DNA of 13,662 nucleotides from an uncultured Akkermansia sp. (lineage in GTDB: Bacteria > Verrucomicrobiota > Verrucomicrobiia > Verrucomicrobiales > Akkermansiaceae). Below are positions 9,801 through 13,662 of this stretch, in pieces (position 1 is the stretch's first letter; every line of letters begins with the position of its first letter). The DNA is taken from NCBI GenBank assembly GCA_904501915.1, contig CAJGCV010000057.1, positions 1 through 13,662 of the forward strand, read 5' to 3'. The notes beneath the pieces were generated by a model, which was not told where the DNA came from, did no database searches, and saw only the letters and a program-made list of their open reading frames with translations. The position numbers were made by a program, and so were the translations under genes.

Positions 9801-12800
9801 TGAACAACACGGCTACCGTAGACGGCCAGACCACAGGCGGCAGCATCACCATCGATGAAAACGCCACCGTAACCGTAGGCGGCGCACTGAATAACACCAG
9901 CGGCAGCATCAACATTGACGGCGGCAGCAGCCTGACCGTGGGTGGCGCGCTGGATAACACCAGCGGCAGCATCACCATCGGCACCGCTGCTATTGAGGAT
10001 GACCCCGCAACCGATGCTGACGAAACCAAGGCAGCCACCACCGGCAGTCTGACGGTGAACGGCAACCTCGTGAACTACGGCGGCGGCAGCCTGACGGTGC
10101 AGGGCGAAGGCTCTACCGTGGAAGTGACCGGTGACCTGGCTCTTTCTGAGCTGACAACGGATGCCAGCGGCAATGAAGTGGTAGCCACCACCGGCTCTCT
10201 CACCGTGGGTGAGGGTACGGAACTGACCGTGGGTGGCGACCTGGTGGCTAACGAAATGGAGCTTGCCTTTGGTGGTAATGTAACCGTTGGTGAAACGGCT
10301 ACGATTGGAGAACTGACCAATGATGGCACATTAACGGCAAAGAATGCAAACATCGGCACACTGCACAATAATGGTGGGCTGTTTGTTCAGGCTGAATTGC
10401 TGCCGGATAAAGATAGTGAGGGTAACGACCAGTATGACGGTGGTAACCTGACCATAGGTCTGCTTGATGGCAGCGGTGATGTAACGGTGTCTGAAGGCGG
10501 TACCCTGTCTATCGCCAATTCTGCTGACTTCACCGGCAAACTGACCAACTATGGTAAGATTGTGATGACGCCGGTGGTAGATGATGAAGGTAACGAAACC
10601 ACACCTTCCTTTACTATCAGTGAAAGCACAGAGCAAGGTGGTAACATCGAGGCTCCGGTGCTTGTCATCGGCGGCCAGATGAAGGATGTGGTTGATGAAG
10701 CTGGCAATGTGGTCATTGACCCGGATACGCAGGAAGCCGTGAAGGAATACGAATCTGCTTCCGGCACGGTGCTGGGCGAAGTGGTGACCGATGAAATCCG
10801 CTTCGATAACATGGAACTGGTTGTCCAGGATCATCCGACGGATTCGACTCAGAAGATTGAAGCCCCCATTCTGACCATGACCAGCATTGCCAGTACGGCA
10901 GAAGGGACTGATGCTGAAGGTAATCCGAATCAGAAGGATATCGCACTTCACTTCACGCAGCTGGAAAGCGCTGAAGGTGTCACATCACTGGTGCAGGATT
11001 TGTCCACCTGGTTTGAACCGGATACTGAGGGTAATGTTCGCGAAACCGTTACCATTACACTGCTGGCAGTGAAGGAAATTGCCGAAAACGTGAGCGGTTT
11101 CGTGCTGGCTGCGGACTATGCAGAGCATGAAGAGTTCGCGGAGTATTACCAGCAGCTGCTGTCTGCCGGTTATAAGCTGAGCAACCTGAAAGACCCGCTG
11201 AATCCTGAGGTAGTCACCTTTGCTTTGCGCAATACGCCTGAATATCAGGAGGTCACCATCGATGTGCAGAAACAGACGGTGGATGACGCCACCTGGACGG
11301 TGGAGAACGACAAGCTCACGACCTCTGCAGGTCTGGTTATCGGCACGATGACTGACGGCACGGTTAAGCTGTTGAAGAACAGCATTCTGGACAATGTGCA
11401 GAGCGTCGAAGTGAAGCAGAACATTGCCATCGATCTTACGGGCAATGCACCCGATGAAGAGGTGGATGACCAGGGTAATCTGGTGAAACCTGTTGAGGTC
11501 AATATCCACGGTCTGAAGGGCGATAAGAACCTGACTATCCGTGGTGAGAATACCGATGCAGATGTTGTGAACATCGATGTTGACTCGGACGGCTACAGCG
11601 GTCAGCTGGTGCTGAACAAGGTGAATGCCACGGTGCAGGGCAGTGCCGCAAACAAGCCGGCAGAGGTGAGGGGCGGCATTAGGCTGACCACGGATACACT
11701 CGCAGACCTGAACGTGACGAACACGGTTGTGGATGCCACAGATGGCGGCGTGGTGCTTAAGGGCAACATGGAAGACGGCAGCCTGAAGCTGGATATCGGC
11801 GAAAAGCTGGCCTTCCAGTCCGGCAGCAAGGCACCGCTTGCCGCAGCCAGCAGTCTGAAACTCGACGGCACGGGCCTGGATATTGCCTACAATGACAAGG
11901 GCGCTACCACCATGGATATGACCGGTGTTTCCAAGACCGGTCAGGTTCTGGTGAATATGTCTAAGATGACTGGCTCTGCCGGTGATATCGTCATCGGCAA
12001 GGACGGTGTGCAGTCTGCCCTGCTGGATAAGTACTTCTCCGGTATCCGCTTCGATGCGAATAAGAACGCTGTGGTGGCCGACCGCAACACCAGCTACTAC
12101 TCTGACCTGGTATCCGATGCGGAGGTGACCAGCAACGGTATGGCCGGTATGGCACTGGCAGATGCCGCCTTGCTGAACCTCAACCCGCAGGTGGAAATGC
12201 AGGGCAGTGGCCTGGCCACCATGCTCGACGCCATTGAGAAGGCCGCGGCAGACGGCGGCACTGATGAGCTGGACCACCTGGGCGCAGCCCTGGCCGGCGC
12301 CAGCAGTGCAGTGCTGGGTATGGCTGCCCACGGCGACCTCGACCGCCAGCTGCAGGCTATCCGCAACCGCACCACCACCATGGGTGTGGACCAGAGCGTG
12401 GTACACCCGGAAATCCCGTACTTCAACGCCTGGATTAACGCTGAGGGCGACTACCGCGAACTGAGCGACAACGGCACCGAAGGCGGCTACAAGCTCAGCA
12501 GCTGGGGCGGCACCGTCGGCTTCGATGTGGACTGCTCACCCACGGTTACCGCCGGCCTGGCCTTCACCGCCATGTATGGTGACCTGACCGTAACCGGTGC
12601 AGACGATGCCCACGGCGACTTCGATACCTACTACCTGAGCGCCTTCGCACGCTACTGCGCCAGCGCCTGGACCCACACCTTCGTGGCCACCCTGGGTACC
12701 ACCGATTTCGCCATGGAACGCACAGTGATGAACAGCAAGCAGGAATACACCACCAGCGGCACAAGCTTCGGCCTTATGTACGAACTGGGTCGTGTGTACG

Positions 12801-13246
12801 CCCTGGATGAAGATGCTACCTCCTGCATCCAGCCTGTCTTCAACATCACCTGGCGCCACACCTCCGTGGACGGCTACCAGGAAGACGGCAACGACCTCGC
12901 CCTCGAGGTGGATAGCCAGACGCTCAACACCGTGACCCTGGGTCTGGGTGCCCGCGTGCAGGCCATCGTCGGTGAGAATATGTACAACCGCGCCAGCATC
13001 TTCGAATGCCGCTTGTTTGCCAAGGCTGATATCGGCGACCGCCGCAGCAGCACCGAGGTGAACCTGGCCGGTGGCACCGCCGAGATTGAAAGCGCCGAAG
13101 TTGGTGCTCTTGGTCTGGAAGCCGGTGCCGGCCTCACCATCCCGCTGGGTGATGGTGGCTCCAGCCTCTTCATGGATGCCTCCGTCGAGCTCCGCGCCGA
13201 CTACACCAATGTCAACGGTACAGTTGGTTATCGCGTGAACTTCTAA
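665..13246 (+). CDS. Giant type Va autotransporter (PATR-containing beta-solenoid passenger plus C-terminal beta-barrel), 4193 aa
   Basis: A single uninterrupted frame of 4193 codons ending in TAA. Residues 1-49 form a Sec-type signal (MKLHLPKLLR, a long hydrophobic stretch, then AQA/AN). Residues 52-205 are non-repetitive. The rest of the passenger is Thr/Ser/Asn/Gly-rich with beta-strand periodicity. PATR-like motifs start at 475 (KKGAGTLTFSG), 937 (LIKDGVGTLALG) and 1410 (VKTGAG). Trp modules begin near W211, W1071, W1592 and W2656. A helical linker (about 3823-3912) leads to a barrel (3919-4193) ending GYRVNF, the aromatic C-terminus expected for BamA-assisted insertion. Autotransporters secrete their own passenger through the barrel and expose it at the cell surface, commonly as adhesins. 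Many are around 1000 residues, so this one is unusually long. The gene appears monocistronic, with its own promoter candidate and terminator. Ligand and substrate are unknown. The class is near certain; the adhesin role is inferred. Confidence 0.95.
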   Translation: MKLHLPKLLRNAVLACITAVAGIATTTVGTATFAGGVVAFAISQQQAQAANELNVPTGGNFFGGNFEFDFVIADGYLSGNNTSDVVAYYGGDRLTGDYGANAYAVIRDGESLTLKVGRGKLTGSTDALVAGMEFVDADSYTFARSLEAGTVYTVKVTGGDQNQVVALFEKGAEEALETMASGYKGNMNGGGAGTTMNSELNVVYSTSSVYWNGKDGNASVADASNWISATGSVPATLENANLVFSNLISDITQTVTLSNITLSKVYVLADCPCTFDVSGNVEINNSFFYNNPDFNIAENAVLKFVNTTVDITHSRPMDGAGKVQVGAGAVLSVNHSSQWSSVRSAIEVLGGGTLKLTQDDSMGWGAAGTERMGDVLLRGDSESSVAKMQVTEKQTMKTNVTLGGNALVTGGQLEFFGGKITATGTNNTIESEIYSRSTQLDDGTIHEIEVTNAADTLNMVGRVHASGGAGNNAIAKKGAGTLTFSGANNILYKGFYAEGGIVNFNNTTRVQGGALTVSEGATVNVNSALTITHAISNSGSITVEQGGSIILDDALVGQTQQEGYVNGAFETSENGFRGAASVTVMSGSVIPGLAFTYAGREYTPASDGSISNVIDFKTLHVVTGTAYMGGDQDTIKSTHADTIAMSGGNLVVADDCTAGNVNFTVDGATLDATDGSLLVTGSVVAEALNTTMKGNITINGNDQANRGLRLTGTSEYDEANGTITTPNLIITGEDTVVSTYRLNLGDDGGDAGSKETRLDITAGAVVNVNGTSWNGNNQDSFLLAHWSDARGEVNIENATLNILNSGFTVVDNAAKSAVLNIKDRGILNISALSRQGSSKDKVTVRLEAGGTINIGSYGIGRHAVDGTGNNGDFNFNINGGKLGILSSADSWATYKALELNGDLTINTEKYDAVAEKYTGGAGLITLNGVVTSSEHSLIKDGVGTLALGAEVMKDSNLVVNKGIITLAAGATSLKIGSLSMTDGVIGVIRLNAGQTLTLGAAPTGDICFVLDGITFEEGVNTKQITVADGDYKPATAVVECLTAENVSATYADGIVTLTKSDTPLAAGDLKWNADGITDDWTSGATFQNWTVNGVSTRFVDGSTVTFGDDSSSTGEIVTITGTVATGGVTVNGTGWVFDGSGNIGTAVEVGNDKSGGVSNTGKLTLAENASATFRANAAFDQIEFGTGSTLIVENAATVQYQTQATQNAAIAARTISLDNASLSLHPRGDEQSITIDTLKIAGESTLETVTNNSAYQMAFDVKNLTSDNKSAVLHLKSGSKTGKTTTFNLEGTGEYVGDIKLTANAQDGRRVALNLNSANVAKNAVITYVQQNGTDDHIAIGLGTDATVRGIAGTMSNTIGRICAYTLDKNTQSFDKAEDNITTARTLTIATREGDAHSTNASLGYKLNLVKTGAGSQSFTGDLSVFNGTMTVSGGTLSVSSIGAATAMSITSAGATLAVADTAGVVLGSGKSLSAVNGAVLDAALTLSGGALTLGTSDTAWAAGSGLSLNNQVLTLDSTNKTALSMNLSSELKTSGGEVVLFTDVMLDTQLVENATLGTYFKELSGSLANAVLTYSGNKLLATINASDPLYWIKGQGTWSVGSELDKDGIEGGETQAFANGDKVTFGQLASDATVTISGTTAAPLTAGAVTVDAGTGKTYTFAVGSGEGVNGQLTTSSLTVTSGTAKFNNGSLNFGALETITVNGVLDIQGLGFNADLMKKLQIATGTGEVQIAGGWCVINDLTALEYNADINVNGTLEILRQNGSMDWTVGKKIITSGDVKVGRHVNLIVDEDGSIVAPGAIKLGNSNQGTGTVGSALSLLEGGSIKADSIIRGDDNDGTGTKLNTNTFTMEDGVLELTGTRGIESYIATTITGGTLQTGDNSWSITGTNETAVNIGGATIANIQVDNTETTDVADDTRAGTGVITLDTVNLTSGLTVTGKVQFKGAITLAKGYTPTATKASHYVKADGTTSTSGYKVVDDVYSLSALGEDGAKLSTGTMTEFQDTNTEAPDTTWSVVVTENGADKTINGGVFNGTDKTVTFAGQRTTEYWVCADTDTTTADVVYASTNTTEFGNATALVLDGGTLQLTTSLGGALVGEGGSGIKLNSSGTINIYDADLADTAQVVLQASQISRVTGNTTATATLTGNGVYDLGSVSNLGSNVADTLKVVLSDSWTGTVKLAGTIGGLNLNSLASASSVVELAGVSGWLPLNSTISRALHLSGDGFTLNDSSNGTYTMSGAISGTGNLTIEIPNTNTDIALTGNLEKWSGGVKLVQHTTSENTPNLTLSLTGGGNMFAQTNNGIEMDRGGVMNVTIGNTTTATTMRGTITNKGAGTLNLTIQGDTDLDAAVSNTGTGTLNLTNNGTLDVDAATTVSSLTNASTLNLNAATTVSSLTNAGTLNLNAATTVSSLTNNAEKTATVAAGTTLKAVTVTNAGTMTVNGTLAVDDAVASNVLAVTNSGTLSLANDTTLGTLSNSGTLTATGKTLTVTGGITGVTTGTGESATTAYGSIEAGALTLQAASNTVSTLTLTGALTLGKADAASALTVNGAMSVAEVQVNNLGNAISAASLTSTALNISITEALLTNLLGTQDKTMTLLTLTGENATLDTSILSVNDYAYGTLGSSENGQFTYELCVSADGKALTLVTALAGTEWNEATGTRWNAAGLQDADFIDAEEAASGFAEAVTKDTSVVIELSNEAMPQDFIVVNGAVEANNLTVDRWGVEHGDFTISAGEDTFNAVADSITVYQDMFVNGNRNLIVGDAVAADGAEGLAVNVHHNLTINESAGLIVAANAALTVGVADDPETEVDETAAGKLTVNGKFSNVGDVDVNGDVTIAENAYLYSGVMALTGAPFGDRPSSIDITGKVTNKGNLINYALGNVTIGAEGTPADTTSLVNTGSVVVNGGTVTINGSMDNAEAGSLTVGSAEMAVTGALDNTSGSIAIGSAAVADDPATEDTNESAAATYGTLTVGGKLDNTSGSISIAEGSSLSVGGALDNTSGGRISIAEGSSLTVGTTSATADLTNGGGTLDITGGTLAVSGALNNTATVDGQTTGGSITIDENATVTVGGALNNTSGSINIDGGSSLTVGGALDNTSGSITIGTAAIEDDPATDADETKAATTGSLTVNGNLVNYGGGSLTVQGEGSTVEVTGDLALSELTTDASGNEVVATTGSLTVGEGTELTVGGDLVANEMELAFGGNVTVGETATIGELTNDGTLTAKNANIGTLHNNGGLFVQAELLPDKDSEGNDQYDGGNLTIGLLDGSGDVTVSEGGTLSIANSADFTGKLTNYGKIVMTPVVDDEGNETTPSFTISESTEQGGNIEAPVLVIGGQMKDVVDEAGNVVIDPDTQEAVKEYESASGTVLGEVVTDEIRFDNMELVVQDHPTDSTQKIEAPILTMTSIASTAEGTDAEGNPNQKDIALHFTQLESAEGVTSLVQDLSTWFEPDTEGNVRETVTITLLAVKEIAENVSGFVLAADYAEHEEFAEYYQQLLSAGYKLSNLKDPLNPEVVTFALRNTPEYQEVTIDVQKQTVDDATWTVENDKLTTSAGLVIGTMTDGTVKLLKNSILDNVQSVEVKQNIAIDLTGNAPDEEVDDQGNLVKPVEVNIHGLKGDKNLTIRGENTDADVVNIDVDSDGYSGQLVLNKVNATVQGSAANKPAEVRGGIRLTTDTLADLNVTNTVVDATDGGVVLKGNMEDGSLKLDIGEKLAFQSGSKAPLAAASSLKLDGTGLDIAYNDKGATTMDMTGVSKTGQVLVNMSKMTGSAGDIVIGKDGVQSALLDKYFSGIRFDANKNAVVADRNTSYYSDLVSDAEVTSNGMAGMALADAALLNLNPQVEMQGSGLATMLDAIEKAAADGGTDELDHLGAALAGASSAVLGMAAHGDLDRQLQAIRNRTTTMGVDQSVVHPEIPYFNAWINAEGDYRELSDNGTEGGYKLSSWGGTVGFDVDCSPTVTAGLAFTAMYGDLTVTGADDAHGDFDTYYLSAFARYCASAWTHTFVATLGTTDFAMERTVMNSKQEYTTSGTSFGLMYELGRVYALDEDATSCIQPVFNITWRHTSVDGYQEDGNDLALEVDSQTLNTVTLGLGARVQAIVGENMYNRASIFECRLFAKADIGDRRSSTEVNLAGGTAEIESAEVGALGLEAGAGLTIPLGDGGSSLFMDASVELRADYTNVNGTVGYRVNF
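818..1279 (+). other. Non-repetitive N-terminal passenger domain, residues about 52-205
   Basis: Between the signal peptide and the first Trp module lies a segment with more aromatic and charged residues than the solenoid (FFGGNFEFDF, MEFVDADSYTFARS). It lacks the TLTV/NGTL strand rhythm seen later. It contains alternating hydrophobic strands and a YTVKVTGGDQNQVV segment, which vaguely suggest a jelly-roll or lectin-like fold such as LamG. That fold guess is weak. Its place at the distal end of an extended solenoid would suit a ligand-binding head. Confidence 0.45.
2087..2179 (+). repeat. PATR-type motif 1, residues 475-505
   Basis: The segment reads AKKGAGTLTFSGANN followed by a glycine-containing turn and GGIVNFNN. 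This matches the K-G-x-GTLTLSGxN...GGxL layout of the autotransporter-associated beta-strand repeat. It is the clearest of the three copies in the protein. Confidence 0.7.
3473..3565 (+). repeat. PATR-type motif 2, residues 937-967
   Basis: LIKDGVGTLALGAEVM, then SNLVVNKGIITLAAGA, follows the same K-G-x-GTL...G-x-ITL pattern as motif 1. It begins 462 residues after motif 1. Confidence 0.6.
4892..4987 (+). repeat. PATR-type motif 3, residues 1410-1441
   Basis: VKTGAGSQSFTGDLSV, then NGTMTVSGGTLSVSS, fits the PATR pattern with a degenerate first strand. It begins 473 residues after motif 2, close to the previous spacing. Confidence 0.6.
7781..7912 (+). repeat. 51-bp in-frame tandem repeat, two full copies and a partial third
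   Basis: Unit 1 is 7781-7831 and unit 2 is 7832-7882. They differ at 2 of 51 bases. A third copy begins at 7883 and matches for about 20 bases before diverging. Each unit encodes AATTVSSLTNASTLNLN or the same with one Ser to Gly change (residues 2373-2406). The near identity at DNA level points to recent tandem duplication, which leaves the frame intact and lengthens the solenoid. Flanking sequence (LTNNGTLDVD, VTNAGTMTVN) shows older, diverged relatives. Confidence 0.9.
9464..10012 (+). repeat. NTSGS repeat zone: 63-bp (21-aa) units with DDP insertions
   Basis: An 18-base core encoding LDNTSG (LNNTSG once) occurs five times, starting at 9476, 9596, 9659, 9887 and 9950. Two pairs are spaced exactly 63 bp apart (9596/9659 and 9887/9950). 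The consensus unit is about GALDNTSGSISIAEGSSLTV. The first and last copies are each followed by an acidic insertion containing DDPAT (D2954 and D3112). This gives the appearance of a larger duplicated block, offset by 474 bp. Confidence 0.85.
10156..11482 (+). other. Passenger segment rich in DxxGN turns, residues about 3164-3606
   Basis: At least seven short acidic turns of the form D/T-x-(E/S/A/Q)-G-N occur here: DASGNEV, DSEGND, DDEGNE, DEAGNVV, DAEGNPN, DTEGNVR and DDQGNLV. They sit between beta-strand segments. Around W3449 to about 3530 a less repetitive, helix-prone stretch with many Glu, Tyr and Leu residues (EEFAEYYQQLLSAG) interrupts the solenoid. I do not recognise a named domain. 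Acidic loops could bind cations, but no full EF-hand or RTX nonapeptide pattern is present. Confidence 0.5.
12131..12418 (+). other. Ala-rich helical linker, residues about 3823-3918
   Basis: The solenoid pattern stops after ADRNTSYYSDL. Ala/Leu/Met-rich, helix-prone sequence follows (MALADAALLNLNP, ATMLDAIEKAAAD, GAALAGASSAVLGMAAH) and then RQLQAIRNRTTTMG at 3894-3907. In type Va autotransporters a helix just before the barrel spans the pore after translocation, and this segment is placed to do so. The RQLQAIRNRTTTMG string is, from memory, typical of Akkermansia-like family members. Confidence 0.7.
12419..13246 (+). other. Autotransporter beta-barrel domain, residues 3919-4193
   Basis: About 275 residues, the usual size of a 12-stranded type Va translocator (Pfam PF03797 type). 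It starts at YFNAWINAEGDYRELS. Alternating amphipathic strands include SSWGGTVGFDVD, LAFTAMYGDL, YYLSAFARY, THTFVATLGT, SFGLMYELG, TLGLGARVQAIVG and LFMDASVELRADY. It ends GYRVNF with a terminal Phe, the outer-membrane beta-signal. Four cysteines (C3957, C3998, C4054, C4115) are unusual for this domain. Confidence 0.92.
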
Positions 13247-13254
13247 TCAGCTGC

Positions 13255-13284
13255 GCCCTGCCGGCGGATTTCCGCCGGCAGGGC
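13255..13284 (+). terminator. Strong hairpin 8 nt after the autotransporter stop codon
   Basis: GCCCTGCCGGCGG (13255-13267) pairs perfectly with its complement at 13272-13284 around an ATTT loop, a 13-bp GC-rich stem. It has no T-tract, so it may act as a 3' stabiliser or work together with the next hairpin. Confidence 0.7.
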
Positions 13285-13301
13285 CTGTTATCCCATATCT
13301 C

Positions 13302-13328
13302 ACACGCGCCCGACCGGGCGCGTGTTTT
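13302..13328 (+). terminator. Intrinsic terminator, 10-bp stem plus T-run
   Basis: ACACGCGCCC (13302-13311) pairs with GGGCGCGTGT (13316-13325) around GACC and is followed directly by TTTT (13325-13328). This is the most typical terminator for the autotransporter transcript. Confidence 0.75.
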
Positions 13329-13332
13329 CACA

Positions 13333-13351
13333 CAGGCGCAGCCTGTTTTCA
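13333..13351 (+). terminator. Short hairpin followed by GTTTTCA
   Basis: CAGGC (13333-13337) pairs with GCCTG (13341-13345) around GCA, then TTTTCA follows. The stem is short, so this is probably a backup terminator or a member of the repeat series. Confidence 0.45.
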
Positions 13352-13359
13352 TCCATCAT

Positions 13360-13380
13360 ACGCGCGAGAGCGCGTTTTCA
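13360..13380 (+). terminator. Short GC hairpin with GAGA loop followed by TTTTCA
   Basis: ACGCGC (13360-13365) pairs with GCGCGT (13370-13375) around a GAGA tetraloop, followed by TTTTCA. It has the same trailing heptamer (GTTTTCA) as the two preceding hairpins. Confidence 0.45.
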
Positions 13381-13447
13381 TTTCAATGAAATTTGCCTCC
13401 GGCAATCGAAATGACTCCTGCGGAGTATCGCAATCCGTCTGCGACGG
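13380..13447. repeat. Regular string of 13-nt palindromes
   Basis: Each unit is a perfect 5-bp stem with a 3-nt loop: ATTTC-AAT-GAAAT (13380-13392), TTGCC-TCC-GGCAA (13393-13405), ACTCC-TGC-GGAGT (13414-13426) and CCGTC-TGC-GACGG (13435-13447). The last three start exactly 21 bp apart and are separated by 8-nt AT-rich linkers (TCGAAATG, ATCGCAAT). The stems differ in sequence yet all self-pair. There is no spacer/repeat identity of the CRISPR kind. Confidence 0.8.
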
Positions 13448-13592
13448 ACGAAATTGAACCCAGCTTTGTCTGACATTCAGCGCAATCTGCTGATTGTTAA
13501 ATTTGTAAATCGTAAATCTACGTGTCCCAAAGATTATGGGAAAAGAGTCTTAAACGACATAAAGGCATAGTGTTCTGCGTGAAAAATCGCGT
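13448..13592. other. Intergenic stretch without a recognisable gene
   Basis: AT-richer sequence with no supportable ORF. It holds GTAAATCGTAAATC (13505-13518) and one small hairpin, TCCCA/TGGGA (13525-13541). No convincing promoter was found for a gene beyond the window. Confidence 0.5.
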
Positions 13593-13662
13593 TGGAGTAT
13601 CACTTGCTCCACCATCGGCAGTAAGCGTTCGCTTGCGGGTATATCGGCGTAAGCCGCTAACT
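13593..13662. repeat. Structured element related to the left-flank repeat, cut by the window end
   Basis: It contains TGGAG/CTCCA (13593-13611), GCAGTAAG (13618-13625), AAGC-GTTC-GCTT (13623-13634) and CGGC-GTAA-GCCG (13645-13656). The order GCAGTAAG, hairpin, GGCGTAAGCC parallels 232-275 in the left flank, in the same orientation. Confidence 0.55.

Noticed and set aside
10985..12406. Long antisense open frame (473 codons) and similar ones at 2876-4261, 6320-7498 and 7372-8502
   Set aside because: They lie wholly opposite the autotransporter gene, have His/Gly/Gln-rich or Ser/Pro/Val-rich composition with no recognisable domain, and are explained by codon bias of the repetitive sense strand.
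13380..13447. CRISPR array
   Set aside because: Units are different palindromes with 8-nt linkers; there are no identical repeats and no spacers of CRISPR size.
118..13529. TGGGACAC (120-127) and GTGTCCCA (13522-13529) as terminal inverted repeats of a mobile element
   Set aside because: Only 8 bp match, flanking motifs are in the opposite order, there is no transposase between them and no target duplication was seen.

Overview
The window holds one very large gene and its two non-coding flanks. The gene (665-13246, + strand) encodes a 4193-residue type Va autotransporter: an N-terminal export signal, about 3,770 residues of Thr/Ser/Asn/Gly-rich beta-solenoid passenger, a helical linker and a C-terminal beta-barrel of about 275 residues ending in Phe. 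The passenger carries motifs of the autotransporter-associated beta-strand repeat (PATR, TIGR02601) type and recurring Trp-containing modules. The start (MKLHLPKLLR), the linker motif RQLQAIRNRTTTMG and the barrel start (PYFNAWINAEGD) look to me like autotransporters of gut Verrucomicrobiota close to Akkermansia. That is recollection of the family, not a search, so the taxon is a moderate-confidence inference. An adhesin or surface-display role fits, but no ligand can be read from the sequence.

Left flank (1-664): no credible protein gene. It is packed with short perfect hairpins: 22-54, 80-100, 139-154, a longer GC-rich stem at 162-206, 243-257, two overlapping GNRA-loop hairpins at 264-284, an intrinsic-terminator-like hairpin with a T-rich tail at 321-352, then 359-395, 403-454 and 503-516. 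A plausible sigma70-type promoter (TTGCGT, 17 bp, TATGAT) lies at 568-596 and would give a leader of about 60 nt. No clear Shine-Dalgarno sequence precedes the ATG.

Coding region: signal peptide (residues 1-49), a non-repetitive N-terminal domain (about 52-205), a solenoid with three PATR motifs (from residues 475, 937 and 1410), and Trp modules beginning near W211, W1071, W1592 and W2656. Next come a recent 17-residue tandem repeat (2373-2416), a zone of 21-residue NTSGS repeats with acidic DDP insertions (2805-3130), a stretch rich in DxxGN turns (about 3160-3620), a short helical segment near 3449-3530, the linker and the barrel. GC content looks lower in the first part of the gene and higher in the repeats and barrel.

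Right flank (13247-13662): no gene. A 13-bp-stem hairpin starts 8 nt after the stop codon. It is followed by three more hairpins, each trailed by GTTTTCA, and then a regular string of 13-nt palindromes with a 21-bp period whose stems differ in sequence but all self-pair. The end of the window carries a relative of the GCAGTAAG...GGCGTAAGCC element found in the left flank. I see no multi-gene system here; the best candidates for something undescribed are these palindrome arrays and the structured left flank.
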